Part shown: piece by piece, positions 34,622 to 45,353 of the stretch
Position numbering within the stretch: the first letter of the stretch is position 1
Layout: each line of letters starts with the position of its first letter
From: Leptospira kirschneri serovar Cynopteri str. 3522 CT
GTDB taxonomy: Bacteria > Spirochaetota > Leptospiria > Leptospirales > Leptospiraceae
DNA length: 64,000 nt
Assembly (NCBI RefSeq): GCF_000243695.2
Contig: NZ_AHMN02000005.1
Coordinates: forward strand, 285,501 to 349,500
Direction: 5' to 3'
Notes under the pieces: generated by a model
What the model was told of the DNA's origin: nothing
Seen by the model: the letters and a program-made list of their open reading frames with translations, nothing else
Database searches by the model: none
Translations under genes and position numbers: made by a program

Positions 34622-34654
34622 ATAATATTCCTTAAGTGTAGAAATTAGGTCAAA
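34622..34654 (-). promoter_or_regulatory. Candidate promoter of lipL36
   Basis: On the minus strand TTGACC (34654-34649) and TATTAT (34627-34622) are separated by about 21 nt, longer than the usual 17. They lie 54 nt before the start codon. An AGAGG sits 14 nt upstream of the ATG. Leptospiral promoters often have imperfect spacing, but the call is tentative. Confidence 0.35.
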
Positions 34655-35785
34655 TACTATACAGAAAAGTGAATCTTTTTAGGCCATAGTTTTTATAAAA
34701 AATATCTATATCTTATGTCTCATTCCTCTATATTTTTTATTCAAAATATAATTTGAGAATACTTTATAAGATTATTAATTTCTATGGCAAATTTTAAGAC
34801 TCGCTCCCTTTCGTAAGTGCCTCAATAGGTATCAAGAAATTACGACTGAGTCGGATATTTTATAGAATATTCCTTTCAATTTATTGACTTAAATTGAGAA
34901 GCTCGGTTTACAATCTGGCCTTCCAATATAGGGACAAGAAGTCCAAATTTTTATCGAGGTAGGCATATTTAAGGTGAATTCGATATAACAAAAGTAATTA
35001 TTCTATGTGCTCATTGAGCGGCAATAGAAGCAAGACGTTGAGCTTAGGAAACAAAATTGAATTTAAATTCCGAAGGAATTGAAACATTATACTTCAATCC
35101 AATAGAACAGCATTGAGTTTGAGAAACTCTATAAAACGCTCTTATGAAGGTGTTTCTGATCGCACGATGATCGCCAAGATTTTCTTACGCGAATTTGCTC
35201 TATTTAACGTGAGTTTGGTGAAAAAAAGTTTCATCGTAACAGGATTTGTGAGAGTTCCCACAAATTTTGTCACCTTGCAAATTTTTAAATACATGTTTTG
35301 TAATTTAGTTCGCCCGTATTAGTTTCTTACATTTTTCAAAATTGAACCATAAAACTCGAATTTTGTGGAGTTCCCACATTTTATTTTTTGCGAATAATTA
35401 CTAAAGAATTATATATTAACGTGAGTTTGACTCATGATTCATTTTTTGAAAAAGCTGAGATTTAAACTTTATAAGATCGATTCGTTTTAATGAAAAAACG
35501 GAAGAAGATTAATTTTTCAACAACTTTATTGAACTCGCGTTAATTCACTGATTTTGAACAAATCTTTTGGTATGAACGTGAATTCAGTATAACGCGAAAG
35601 GGATCGATACATTCAAAACTCAGCAGAATGCCTTCCTTAACTCAATGTATCGCTATGGATCGTTCGACAGGTCGCGTTTGAACTCAAGCAAAACGCTCTC
35701 TACCATAACCAACCCACACAAGTATTTGGATCTCAATATAAATCTGTCGGAATTACTACAAATCCTCTGTAAAACTTACACCTGC

Positions 35786-36030
35786 AACGCGATCCATAGA
35801 GAGCGTTGCATGAGTTTTTCAACGCGATCCATAGAGAGCGTTGCATGAGTTTTTCAACGCGATCCATAGAGAGTGTTGCATGAGTTTTTCAACGCGATCC
35901 ATAGAGAGTGTTGCATGAGTTTTTCAACGCGATCCATAGAGAGTGTTGCATGAGTTTTTCAACGCGATCCATAGAGAGTGTTGCATGAGTTTTTCAACGC
36001 GATCCATAGAGAGTGTTGCATGGGTTCTCC
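35786..36030 (+). repeat. 35-bp tandem repeat array (seven units)
   Basis: Units begin at 35786, 35821, 35856, 35891, 35926, 35961 and 35996, each 35 bp starting AACGCGATCCATAGAGAG and ending in TTTTTC, except the last, which ends GGGTTCTCC. The first two units have GAGAGCG; the other five have GAGAGTG. Same family as 30071 and, reversed, 12788. The last unit runs straight into the AATTT-AACGTGAG start of the next element. Confidence 0.95.
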
Positions 36031-36037
36031 CTAATTT

Positions 36038-36511
36038 AACGTGAGTGCATGTAAGAAAGTATTTAAATAAAAAGCAGGACCACGTTTTCAGTTCCTATCA
36101 ATCAATAGAAATCGAGTATATTCTAATTATCTAAAATATATTTTAAAGGGGAAAAATCCTCCCGAATACCAATCCTTAGAGAGGCATTCGTTGAGTTTTT
36201 CGAATGGCCCGATTAAGTGGGAAGAGGAAATGCTTGGGGGATTTTCTCTATCAGAAAAACATACTTTTTGCAAGTAACAAACCTCATCCTTGTCGGAACA
36301 CTTAGCGTCCTGAATCCTTCTGATTCTAAAATCCTATTCAACTTGTGGGTTGGTTATGGCTCTCTACGGATCACGTTTTCTAAATTGAAACTAAAGATAA
36401 TTGTTATATAATGTTTCCTGTATGCGACTTATTGACCAGAGCTAAAAAATCCGGTTCGGCTGCCTATGGCAAACCGGATTCGTCCCGGTTTTCTTAAGTC
36501 CTACTCACGTT
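36038..36511. mobile_element. Mosaic element with AATT flanks
   Basis: 474 bp from AACGTGAGTGCATGTAAG to AAGTCCTACTCACGTT, flanked by AATTT (36033-36037) and AATTA (36512-36516). It contains the AGGACCACGTTTTCAG module (as at 31.74 kb), the TATCAGAAAAACATAC module (36231-36304), a CAACTTGTGGGTTGG phrase and a hairpin with CCGGTT/AACCGG arms (36451-36477). Confidence 0.6.
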
Positions 36512-36632
36512 AATTAGGAACGGGAACTTTTATAAAAATAGATTTTTAATTTTCTAGGCAAATGCAAGCGGTGATCTTATGTAAAAATTTCATTGAACGA
36601 CAACGGCTATTTTGAATTTTATAAAAATTTCT

Positions 36633-37214
36633 TTAAACTTTTCGTTTAACAAAACGAAAACAATCCGTTGTATGATCCATTATCATTCCTGTCGCTTGCA
36701 TAAACGCATAACAGATTGTGGGACCTACAAATTTAAATCCTCTTTTTTTAAGAGCCTTGCTCATTGCGTCGGATTCGAGGCTTTTGTTCGGTATATCCTT
36801 GGTCGTTTTCCAGGAATTATAAATCGTTTTATGATTTACAAAATCCCATATAAATCGATCAAAGGTTCCATACTCTTTTTGAATATTCAAAAATTCTTGT
36901 GCATTTTTTATAACGGATCTGATTTTTAACTCATTACGTACAATCCCTTGATCTTTTAAAAGAGACTGAATTTTCTTTTCTTTATAAGCTGCCACTTGAA
37001 CAACATCAAAATCGTCAAAAGCCCTTCTGAAATTTTCCCTTTTTTTTAAAATCGTAATCCAAGAAAGTCCAGCCTGCGCTCCCTCCAATACCAAAAATTC
37101 AAATAAGAGTCGATCATCATGTACAGGGACTCCCCATTCTTGATCGTGATATTTCACGTAATCCGGATCTTCAGTAACCCAAGCGCAACGTTTCAATTTT
37201 TTTTCTCTTTTCAT
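36633..37214 (-). CDS. tag: DNA-3-methyladenine glycosylase I
   Basis: 193 residues. This base-excision-repair enzyme removes 3-methyladenine from alkylated DNA. The N-terminal RCAWV (C10) and YHDQEWGVP (H23) and the C-terminal GMIMDHTTDCFRF (H181, C185) give the four ligands of the Tag zinc site (Cys4, His17, His175 and Cys179 in E. coli). The segment LLFEFLVLEGAQAGLSWITI with ILKKRENFRRAFDDFD is the typical core. Length is normal. No signal peptide; cytoplasmic. The gene stands alone between two repeat-rich gaps, and the ribosome-binding site is weak. Confidence 0.95.
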   Translation of the reverse strand: MKREKKLKRCAWVTEDPDYVKYHDQEWGVPVHDDRLLFEFLVLEGAQAGLSWITILKKRENFRRAFDDFDVVQVAAYKEKKIQSLLKDQGIVRNELKIRSVIKNAQEFLNIQKEYGTFDRFIWDFVNHKTIYNSWKTTKDIPNKSLESDAMSKALKKRGFKFVGPTICYAFMQATGMIMDHTTDCFRFVKRKV

Positions 37215-37309
37215 CTTGATTCAAAATTTCTCAGAACTATAATATAATAAAGTATCTAGAATCTATCTCAAAAAATACTTTATCTTTGTTTAAAATACCG
37301 GTTATTTTT

Positions 37310-37483
37310 ACTACTCGGACACATGAAAATCGTACCAAGTTATTAACGGCCGAATTTGTGAAAAATAGCGGCACTTAAAAAATACCGCAAATTCGGGATT
37401 TACGACATTTTAGATCAGGACCAAAACATTCAAATTTTTGAAACAATCTAACCCAAGTATTTCTATTTATGCGTCCGAGTAGT
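37310..37483. mobile_element. Family B element, copy 2 (best preserved)
   Basis: 174 bp. The left end ACTACTCGGACACATGAAAA and right end TATTTATGCGTCCGAGTAGT form a terminal inverted repeat of about 20 bp with a few mismatches. The inverted match continues into flanking TTTT/AAAA. The interior AGTTATTAACGGCCGAATTT and CATTCAAATTTTTGAAACAA is shared with 32369-32542. Confidence 0.75.
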
Positions 37484-37484
37484 A

Positions 37485-37596
37485 AAATGTGGGATCTCAC
37501 ACAAAAAAACAAAGGTTTCAAGTTAGATATAATTTTTGCGTCTTTCTAAAATTGCCCATTCATTTTCTGATAGTATTCTCATACGCTCGAGTAATA
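37485..37596. mobile_element. Related element remnant (family B type ends)
   Basis: AATGTGGGATCTCACACAAA...CATTCATTTTCTG...CGCTCGAGTAATAA also occurs at 57860-58021, there with a proper left end (ACTGCTCGGACGCAT). Here the left end is replaced by the copy 2 element above, suggesting insertion at or recombination through the shared terminus. Confidence 0.5.
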
Positions 37597-37720
37597 AAAC
37601 GGCTTCTATTGTTTTGCGCTGAACAGGAGTTTTATAATAAAAATTTATAATATTCGATTTTATAAAGATCTGTAAGAAGCTAAATTTTTAAAATCTAATC
37701 TATGAATAGAAAATAAAATC

Positions 37721-37806
37721 AGAGTTGTTAAAAAATCAATTGTTTCCGTTACATTGAAATGGAAACAATTTTGCTAATCTCCACTATGGAATTTTTCAAC
37801 AACTCT
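37721..37806. mobile_element. Family A element, shortened copy
   Basis: 86 bp. AGAGTTGTTAAAAAATC at the left and GGAATTTTTCAACAACTCT at the right. The left interior (CTCCATCTG part) is missing. The right half, TGCTAATCTCCACTATGGAA, matches copy 1 at 12.3 kb. Confidence 0.65.
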
Positions 37807-37897
37807 ATTGTAATATCTCTTGAAAAAATCCCCAAAAACCTTTTCGGTGCGTTTACTTTCAAAGTTCCATTTACACAAATATAATTCTGCTCGGTCA

Positions 37898-38911
<1,014 letters not shown>

Positions 38912-39328
38912 CTTAAGAACACTTTTTGTAAGTTATCTGCACGGACCCAAAAAGTCGACTTCTTTCTTCCACATTTGTTATCTAACTTCGGATAGGTCAA
39001 AACACCCTATCCTTTCGAGAACTTCTTTTCGTAAGAATCTCCGATCTTTTTAGTCGAAGAAAGTATCTAACGTGAGTTCGTTGAGTCTCCGCGGTAAAAT
39101 TCAGTACCGCGTGAGCGCGACAGGGATCGATGAATGAACTAAAGCACAACGCTTTCCTGAACTCAGCGTCTCGCTTCTACGGTCGCTCGACAGGTCGCGT
39201 TGTGAATCAAGTTATTGGTATTTTAGAAAAATATAATATAGATTTGTTGTATTCAGACTTACTTTTGCAATACGTTAGCGGGAGTCGCCCAAAGCAGAAC
39301 TTAATTTATTTAGAATAGGAGTTATATT
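38912..39328. other. Divergent gap with repeat modules
   Basis: 417 nt between the DUF2804 gene start and the SBBP lipoprotein. AACGTGAGTTCGTTGAG (39069) is followed by the CGCGGTA/TACCGCG hairpin, the GGGATCGATGAATGAACTAA module and CGCTTCTACGGTCGCTCGAC, the reverse of a phrase near 31953 and 32215. A 62-codon frame here is not convincing. Confidence 0.5.
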
Positions 39329-40755
39329 TTGGTTCGCGTCTATCTTTTTCTTTTTATATTCATTCAAGCTTGTTCGCCTATCGGAGAATTACTGAATTTA
39401 AACGAGTCGAATTCGAAATCATTCGATCCATTGTGGATCGCAGGTCTACTTCAAAGTAACAACCTCTCGACTTCTCCTAATGACTCGGATACTTCGAAAG
39501 AAGACATCGTAAATAAAAATTTCGTTCCGGAAGATGCGGACATTCCGGAATGGACTTTATTAGTTGGAGCGCCTAACGCAAGTATTACAGATTCAGCGCT
39601 TGCAATTGATAGAAATGGATTTATCTACATTGCTGGAAGTACCAATGCCAGTATTTACAGAGAAAATCTGATTGGAACCAAAGATATAATTCTTGCAAAA
39701 TTTAATTCTCGAAAACAAACAATCTGGACAAAACAAATCGGAGTTCCAGGTGTACAATTAGATGTCGCCGATGTTGAAGTAGACCGAAGAGGAAACATTT
39801 ACGTAGTAGGCCAAACATCTGGTAATTTTGCAGGACGACTTACAGGCCAGAGAGACCTATTCGTGATTAATTCAATACGAACGGAAATGAAATCTGGAGA
39901 AAACAAAGAGGATTCAGAAATCAGCTTTTTACTCCTGAAAAAGCCTTCATAGATCGATTCGGAACTTCCCACATTGTCGGTAGCTTCTCATCAGAACGGA
40001 TTGCAGGACCAGCAACTGGGTTTCTATTTAAAATAGACAGTCAAGGAAATTGGCGTAGAGACTTAAATATTTCAATTCCAAATGCATCTGTCTATGCACA
40101 AAGTGTCACCGTTGCAGAAAACACGGAAGATATATTTATAACCGGCACTACAAATGCAAACTTACAAACCAATACAGTTCCTAGTATAGGTAATTACGAT
40201 CTTTTTATTCTTAAATACGATAGAAGTGGAAGAAGACAACTCTTTACACGACTCGGCCTGGCCTTGAGTGACTCTGAAGGCAACTCTATCGCTGTGGATT
40301 CCTTTGGAAACGTTTTTGTAGGTGGAATGAGTAACGCAAATTTTGAACCAGTAGGCGATGTTGTTGAAAGTCGTCGTGGAATTTTAGTAAAATATAATTC
40401 TCTTGGTGTTAGACAATGGATTCGATACTTAGGCCCGGCCGAAGATCATAGAACCACTTCCGTCACCGCAATCACTATAGACCCGGAAGGAAATATTTTT
40501 ACAACCGGCAAAAGCAATCATATGGTAGATGGGAGACAGAACGGGATCGGGATGGATTTACTTCTAACCAAACATGATTCGTTAGGAAATGAGGTATGGA
40601 TCCGACAAATTGGAATCGATGGAGCAACGATCATAGGAAATGAAATTGAACAAGATCAACAAGGAAATCTTTATTGTACAGGATCTACCGAAATCTCAAT
40701 CAACGAGGTTGCTACTCAAGGAGATATTGATTTATTCCTTCTAAAACTTAGATAG
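39329..40755 (+). pseudogene. SBBP-repeat lipoprotein, single-base frameshift
   Basis: The TTG start at 39329 has AGGAG at 39317-39321. The first 181 codons encode a lipoprotein signal (FIQAC15) and SBBP-type beta-propeller repeats ([40 protein letters not shown]). At about 39869 the frame breaks: GTG-ATT-AA lacks one base. From 39871 the reading continues in the next frame without a stop to 40755 ([52 protein letters not shown]). The full product would be about 475 residues with eight or so repeats. As written, the reading stops at 39950-39952 after 207 residues. It may be a true pseudogene, a phase-variable gene or a sequencing error. SBBP proteins are exported and of unknown role. Confidence 0.9.
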
Positions 40756-40809
40756 CGCAACCAAAACAATAACTTACAATTGAACTTGTGATGAATTTAA
40801 CTACTCTGT

Positions 40810-40835
40810 GGGCCACTCGATTACATGAGTAGCCC
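40810..40835. terminator. Hairpin between convergent genes
   Basis: GGGCCACTC (40810-40818) pairs with GAGTAGCCC (40827-40835), eight of nine matching. It lies between the convergent SBBP and beta-propeller genes and could serve both, but no clear T tract follows on either strand. Confidence 0.35.
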
Positions 40836-40866
40836 TTCGATTAAAGTTTCTTGGTTCTGTTGTTCC

Positions 40867-42207
<1,341 letters not shown>

Positions 42208-42729
42208 CGTATGGTCCTTGTGAAATGGAATGTATCAAAGAGATTTTAAAATTGTAAAGAATTTATTTTTTAAACTTGAAACAGAACTTCGCATTCGGTT
42301 GATTACAAAATAACTCACTTACAAATCATACAAAACAATAATCTATATAAAAACGAATCCGGATTCATTCAGGGAAAAAATTCAAATATTCCTCTTACAA
42401 AAAATGCGTCTAAAAAATTTAAAACAATCAACTCATTACAATTTTGATTCGAACTTTATTTCTTTGAGACTTAAGAATAATTATTAAATTCGTATTTTAG
42501 AATATTCAAAAAAACTTACTCTTATTTCAAAAAATTCTTAACTGATAAATTAAGAATTCGCTGCAAAATTATAGTTTTTTTAAGTTCCGATCTTTTTAGG
42601 ATTTTATAGAAGTTTAAGGGAAAGTTTTAACACAATTGATAAAAAATATACGTTTCAACTTAAACCGAGGATTTTTTTATATTCAATCAAAAAGGATCTG
42701 CTTAAAAACAGATCCTTTTGTGTTCTATT
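42208..42729. other. Gap between the beta-propeller and PEBP genes
   Basis: 522 nt, AT-rich. It holds the terminator of the PEBP gene at 42690-42719 and the upstream region of the beta-propeller gene. I see no repeats of the families described here and no gene. Confidence 0.5.
42690..42719 (-). terminator. Intrinsic terminator of the PEBP gene
   Basis: AAAAGGATCTG and CAGATCCTTTT form an 11-bp perfect stem with an 8-nt loop. On the minus strand it is followed by a short T run, about 10 nt after the PEBP stop. Confidence 0.88.
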
Positions 42730-43275
42730 TTATCTGCCGTATTTTGCTAAAATCTGTGCTTCGCCAATTTTAAGTTGATTGATATAAAATCCGATCAAAG
42801 CTCCAGAAGAATTTTGATCCGCCGGAATTTTATCCTTGAGAGCATACACCGTAAAATAATAACGATGCGGCTTATGACCTTTCGGAGGACAAGGACCACC
42901 GTAACCAGATGTTCCAAAATCGGTTCTACTTTGAATCGCGTCTTTAGGAAGCAGATTTTTTTCTAAATTTCCGGCGTTAGCTGGAATCGAAGTAGTAGTA
43001 GACGGAAGATTAAAAACCACCCAGTGCCACCATCCACTTCCAGTCGGAGCGTCAGGATCATACACGGTTAACGCAATACTTTTAGTATCTTTCGGAAGGC
43101 CCGTCCAAGATAGAGAAGGAGAAACGTTGTTTCCGGAACACCCAAAGCCGTTAAACACTTGTTCGTTGGCGATTAATTTAACCGATGTCAACTCAGGACT
43201 TTTCAACTGAAACGGTTCCGCTTGAAGCCAGCTAACGCCGAACAAAAAAACAAATATAAACCATTTGATTTTCAT
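42730..43275 (-). CDS. Exported PEBP-family (YbhB/YbcL) protein
   Basis: 181 residues; ATG 43275 with AGGAGG upstream. A cleavable signal peptide ([14 protein letters not shown], about 20 residues) makes it periplasmic or secreted. The phosphatidylethanolamine-binding fold is clear: [40 protein letters not shown] and [20 protein letters not shown] contain the anion-binding site residues (DPDAP, WWHW, GP.PP..PHRY). Bacterial members bind phosphorylated ligands or act as protease or kinase modulators; no role is fixed here. It has its own terminator, so it is a single-gene unit. Confidence 0.94.
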   Translation of the reverse strand: MKIKWFIFVFLFGVSWLQAEPFQLKSPELTSVKLIANEQVFNGFGCSGNNVSPSLSWTGLPKDTKSIALTVYDPDAPTGSGWWHWVVFNLPSTTTSIPANAGNLEKNLLPKDAIQSRTDFGTSGYGGPCPPKGHKPHRYYFTVYALKDKIPADQNSSGALIGFYINQLKIGEAQILAKYGR

Positions 43276-43751
43276 AAAATCAAAATCCTCCTAGATAAAC
43301 TTTAAATTAGGAATCAAGTAAAACTATGCAAGACGGATTTGGAAATTTTTGAAAAATCAAATGAAAATTTTTAGCTATTTAAGAAATTGAGAAATCTTGA
43401 ATATACAAAAAAATATTCTTTCTTTTTAAGTTTTTGGCAGACTTCTAAACTAAAACATCCGAAAAAATTTTCCCCCAAGGGTTCGCATTTTCAATCGATT
43501 TTAATTGACATAAATTACTTTTTCGTTTTGTTAAATCATTTTATGAATCCACCATCGATCTTATAAAAATAATTAAGAAATTCATAAAACACTAATTTTT
43601 TATATTTTTATTATTCAAAATTATATAATAACAGATTAGTTAATATTTCGCTCCAACAGAGTTTTTAGATAAAACTAAAAATATTCAATTCTATAACATT
43701 ACTCACACTACAGAATAAAATACCTAATCCAATAGTTTACGTTTTAATCAT

Positions 43752-43851
43752 AGAGTTGTTGAAAAATAAATTCTCCATCTGTTTCTATTTCATGGAAACG
43801 AGCAATTGAAGTGGTTTTGTTAGTTGAACTATGGAATTTTTCAAAAACTCT
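43752..43851. mobile_element. Family A element, copy at 43.8 kb
   Basis: 100 bp from AGAGTTGTTGAAAAATAAAT to GGAATTTTTCAAAAACTCT, with the interior TTCTCCATCTGTTTCTATTT and CATGGAAACG. Flanked by T and A. The right end is directly joined to the ATAGATCTGTCGGAATTACG module. Confidence 0.75.
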
Positions 43852-43934
43852 AATATAGATCTGTCGGAATTACGACAAATCCTCTGTAAAAAGATCGGCC
43901 CCGCCCGCGTTTTGGGTGGTGGTGGGAAAATTTG

Positions 43935-44021
43935 AAAGATTTTTCTCTATCAGAAAAACATACTTTTTGCAAGTAAAAAGCCTCATTCTTGTCGGAACAC
44001 TTGCATAATGTGCGTTTTTGA
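43935..44021. repeat. TATCAGAAAAACATAC module, copy 3
   Basis: The same phrase as at 32107-32198 and 47753-47841, preceded by GATCGGCCCCGCCCGCGTTT (43890-43909), which is also present at 47701. The GC-rich lead is striking against the AT-rich background. Confidence 0.65.
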
Positions 44022-45353
44022 TCCCACAACGCGACCCTTAGGAAAGCGTTGTGCTGAGTTTCAAACGCGACCTGTCGAACGACCCATGGGGAACGAGAGA
44101 CGGCTTTAGTTTGAGAGAGCATTTTTCTGAATTCCTCTACGCTTCAATCGCTTTCGTATTGGATTCTATCGAACAACGGCACTTGTGATGAACATTAAGT
44201 ATTCAATTTTATAGGATCAGTATTTTTATAGAATAACTGTCCCAAAACTTTGAGGGTATAAACGATAGTTTTTAAGAAATTTCTAATACAATTCTGAAGT
44301 TCCTGCAAAAAACCGTCTCATCCGGACAATTTTCTAATAATCTCCATCATCAATCTTTCAGTTTTGAGATAGGCTCAAAATAAATTTTTAATTTCTCCGG
44401 CAATCTTAGAACAAAAGTTTCATGCAGAAATTTGATTTTACTACGAAAATTTAACAAAAACGAACGATGAATTTTTTGCGAAAATAAAGCTTTATAAAGC
44501 GCTGTTATTTTGAAATTTATAACTTCTTTGAAGAAAACTTTTCTCAGAGTTATAAAATAGAAATACCTAAAAGACTGTCTTAAAACTGGGATTTATCTCA
44601 AAATTTATGGTACTTATTTTATGTAGGTCGTAGAATAAACTCATAGTATCATTTTCGTGCGTTCTTTGTAGTAAGATCATTTTTTTGGATTTTATAAAAG
44701 TTTTTAAAAAGAAAAACTAAATTAGAATCCATCTTAAATTGAAAAATAATAATTCTAATAATTCAATTTCTGCTTTAAACCGTTATTTTAACGAAATTCA
44801 TTCAATTAAAAAAATTTTGTCTTATTCAATCCAACAAAACTTTTCAGAAAATTAAACCTAATTTGATCATTTACGATTCTGATTCTCATTTTATAAAAAA
44901 CATAGTTTTGAATAGAGTTATGAATAATTGTAAACAGATATTCATCAAACTTGTTTCAAATTAGACAATTAAAAGACAACATATCGTTTTATTCTAATAA
45001 AAGAACGATTTATCGTTATTCTATCTTAAGAGAAAATTAAAAACCATCTTTCTTTTTTTAATTTGTTTTGAGGTATTAAAGCGAATTCTTAAATATTCAT
45101 TCGAAAAATTTTTCATTCAGATTACTTGTCGAAATAATTCTAAATAAAATTTTGTCCAAACTAAAACAAGGTTTCAAGAGAAGTTTATCTGATTCAAATT
45201 TCCTTATTTTTGAATATGTAAATTAGAAACTATTTCAAAAGTACTTTATATTTATTTAAAATAGTATTTAGAAATTTTTGAAATAAATTTTAGTTTGCCC
45301 CTTGCACAATGGCACAAACGTTTGTGCGTAACCTGAACGATCGGAGAAATGAT

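Larger units (their letters stand above)
34569..36632. other. 2-kb gap between lipL36 and tag, repeat-rich
   Basis: Beyond the lipL36 promoter (to about 34660) it holds AT-rich DNA. At 35209 comes AACGTGAGTTTGGTG with GTGAGAGTTCCCACAAA and GTGGAGTTCCCACATT, then a second end-like AACGTGAGTTTGACTCATGA at 35420 and a family A fragment (TAATTTTTCAACAAC, 35510). After the AACGCGAAAGGGATCGATAC module come the tandem array 35786-36030 and the mosaic element 36038-36511. Short frames at 35113, 35645 and 36217 are repeat translations. Confidence 0.55.
37215..37897. other. Gap between tag and the DUF2804 gene: three elements
   Basis: 683 nt containing a family B element (37310-37483), the remnant of a related element (37485-37596) and a shortened family A element (37721-37806). 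The last 90 nt lead to the stop of the DUF2804 gene; I see no clear terminator. Confidence 0.6.
43276..45353. other. 2-kb gap upstream of the cyclase gene
   Basis: Contains a family A element (43752-43851), followed immediately by the module ATAGATCTGTCGGAATTACG (43855) and the TATCAGAAAAACATAC module (43935-44021). Then come single AACGCGACC units (44028, 44066) and a TTCAATCGCTTTCGTATTGG phrase (44145). From about 44200 to 45290 it is AT-rich, with phrases such as CTCATAGTATCATTTTCGTG (44640) shared with 30.56 kb. No gene or terminator is evident. A 90-codon frame at 43850 is repeat-derived. Confidence 0.5.

Noticed and set aside
35645..36411. Short frames in the gap before tag
   Set aside because: They read through tandem-repeat units and mosaic modules; not conserved between copies in the same frame.
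43850..44122. 90-codon minus-strand frame
   Set aside because: Repeat-derived, with nearly the same peptide as the frame at 47555.
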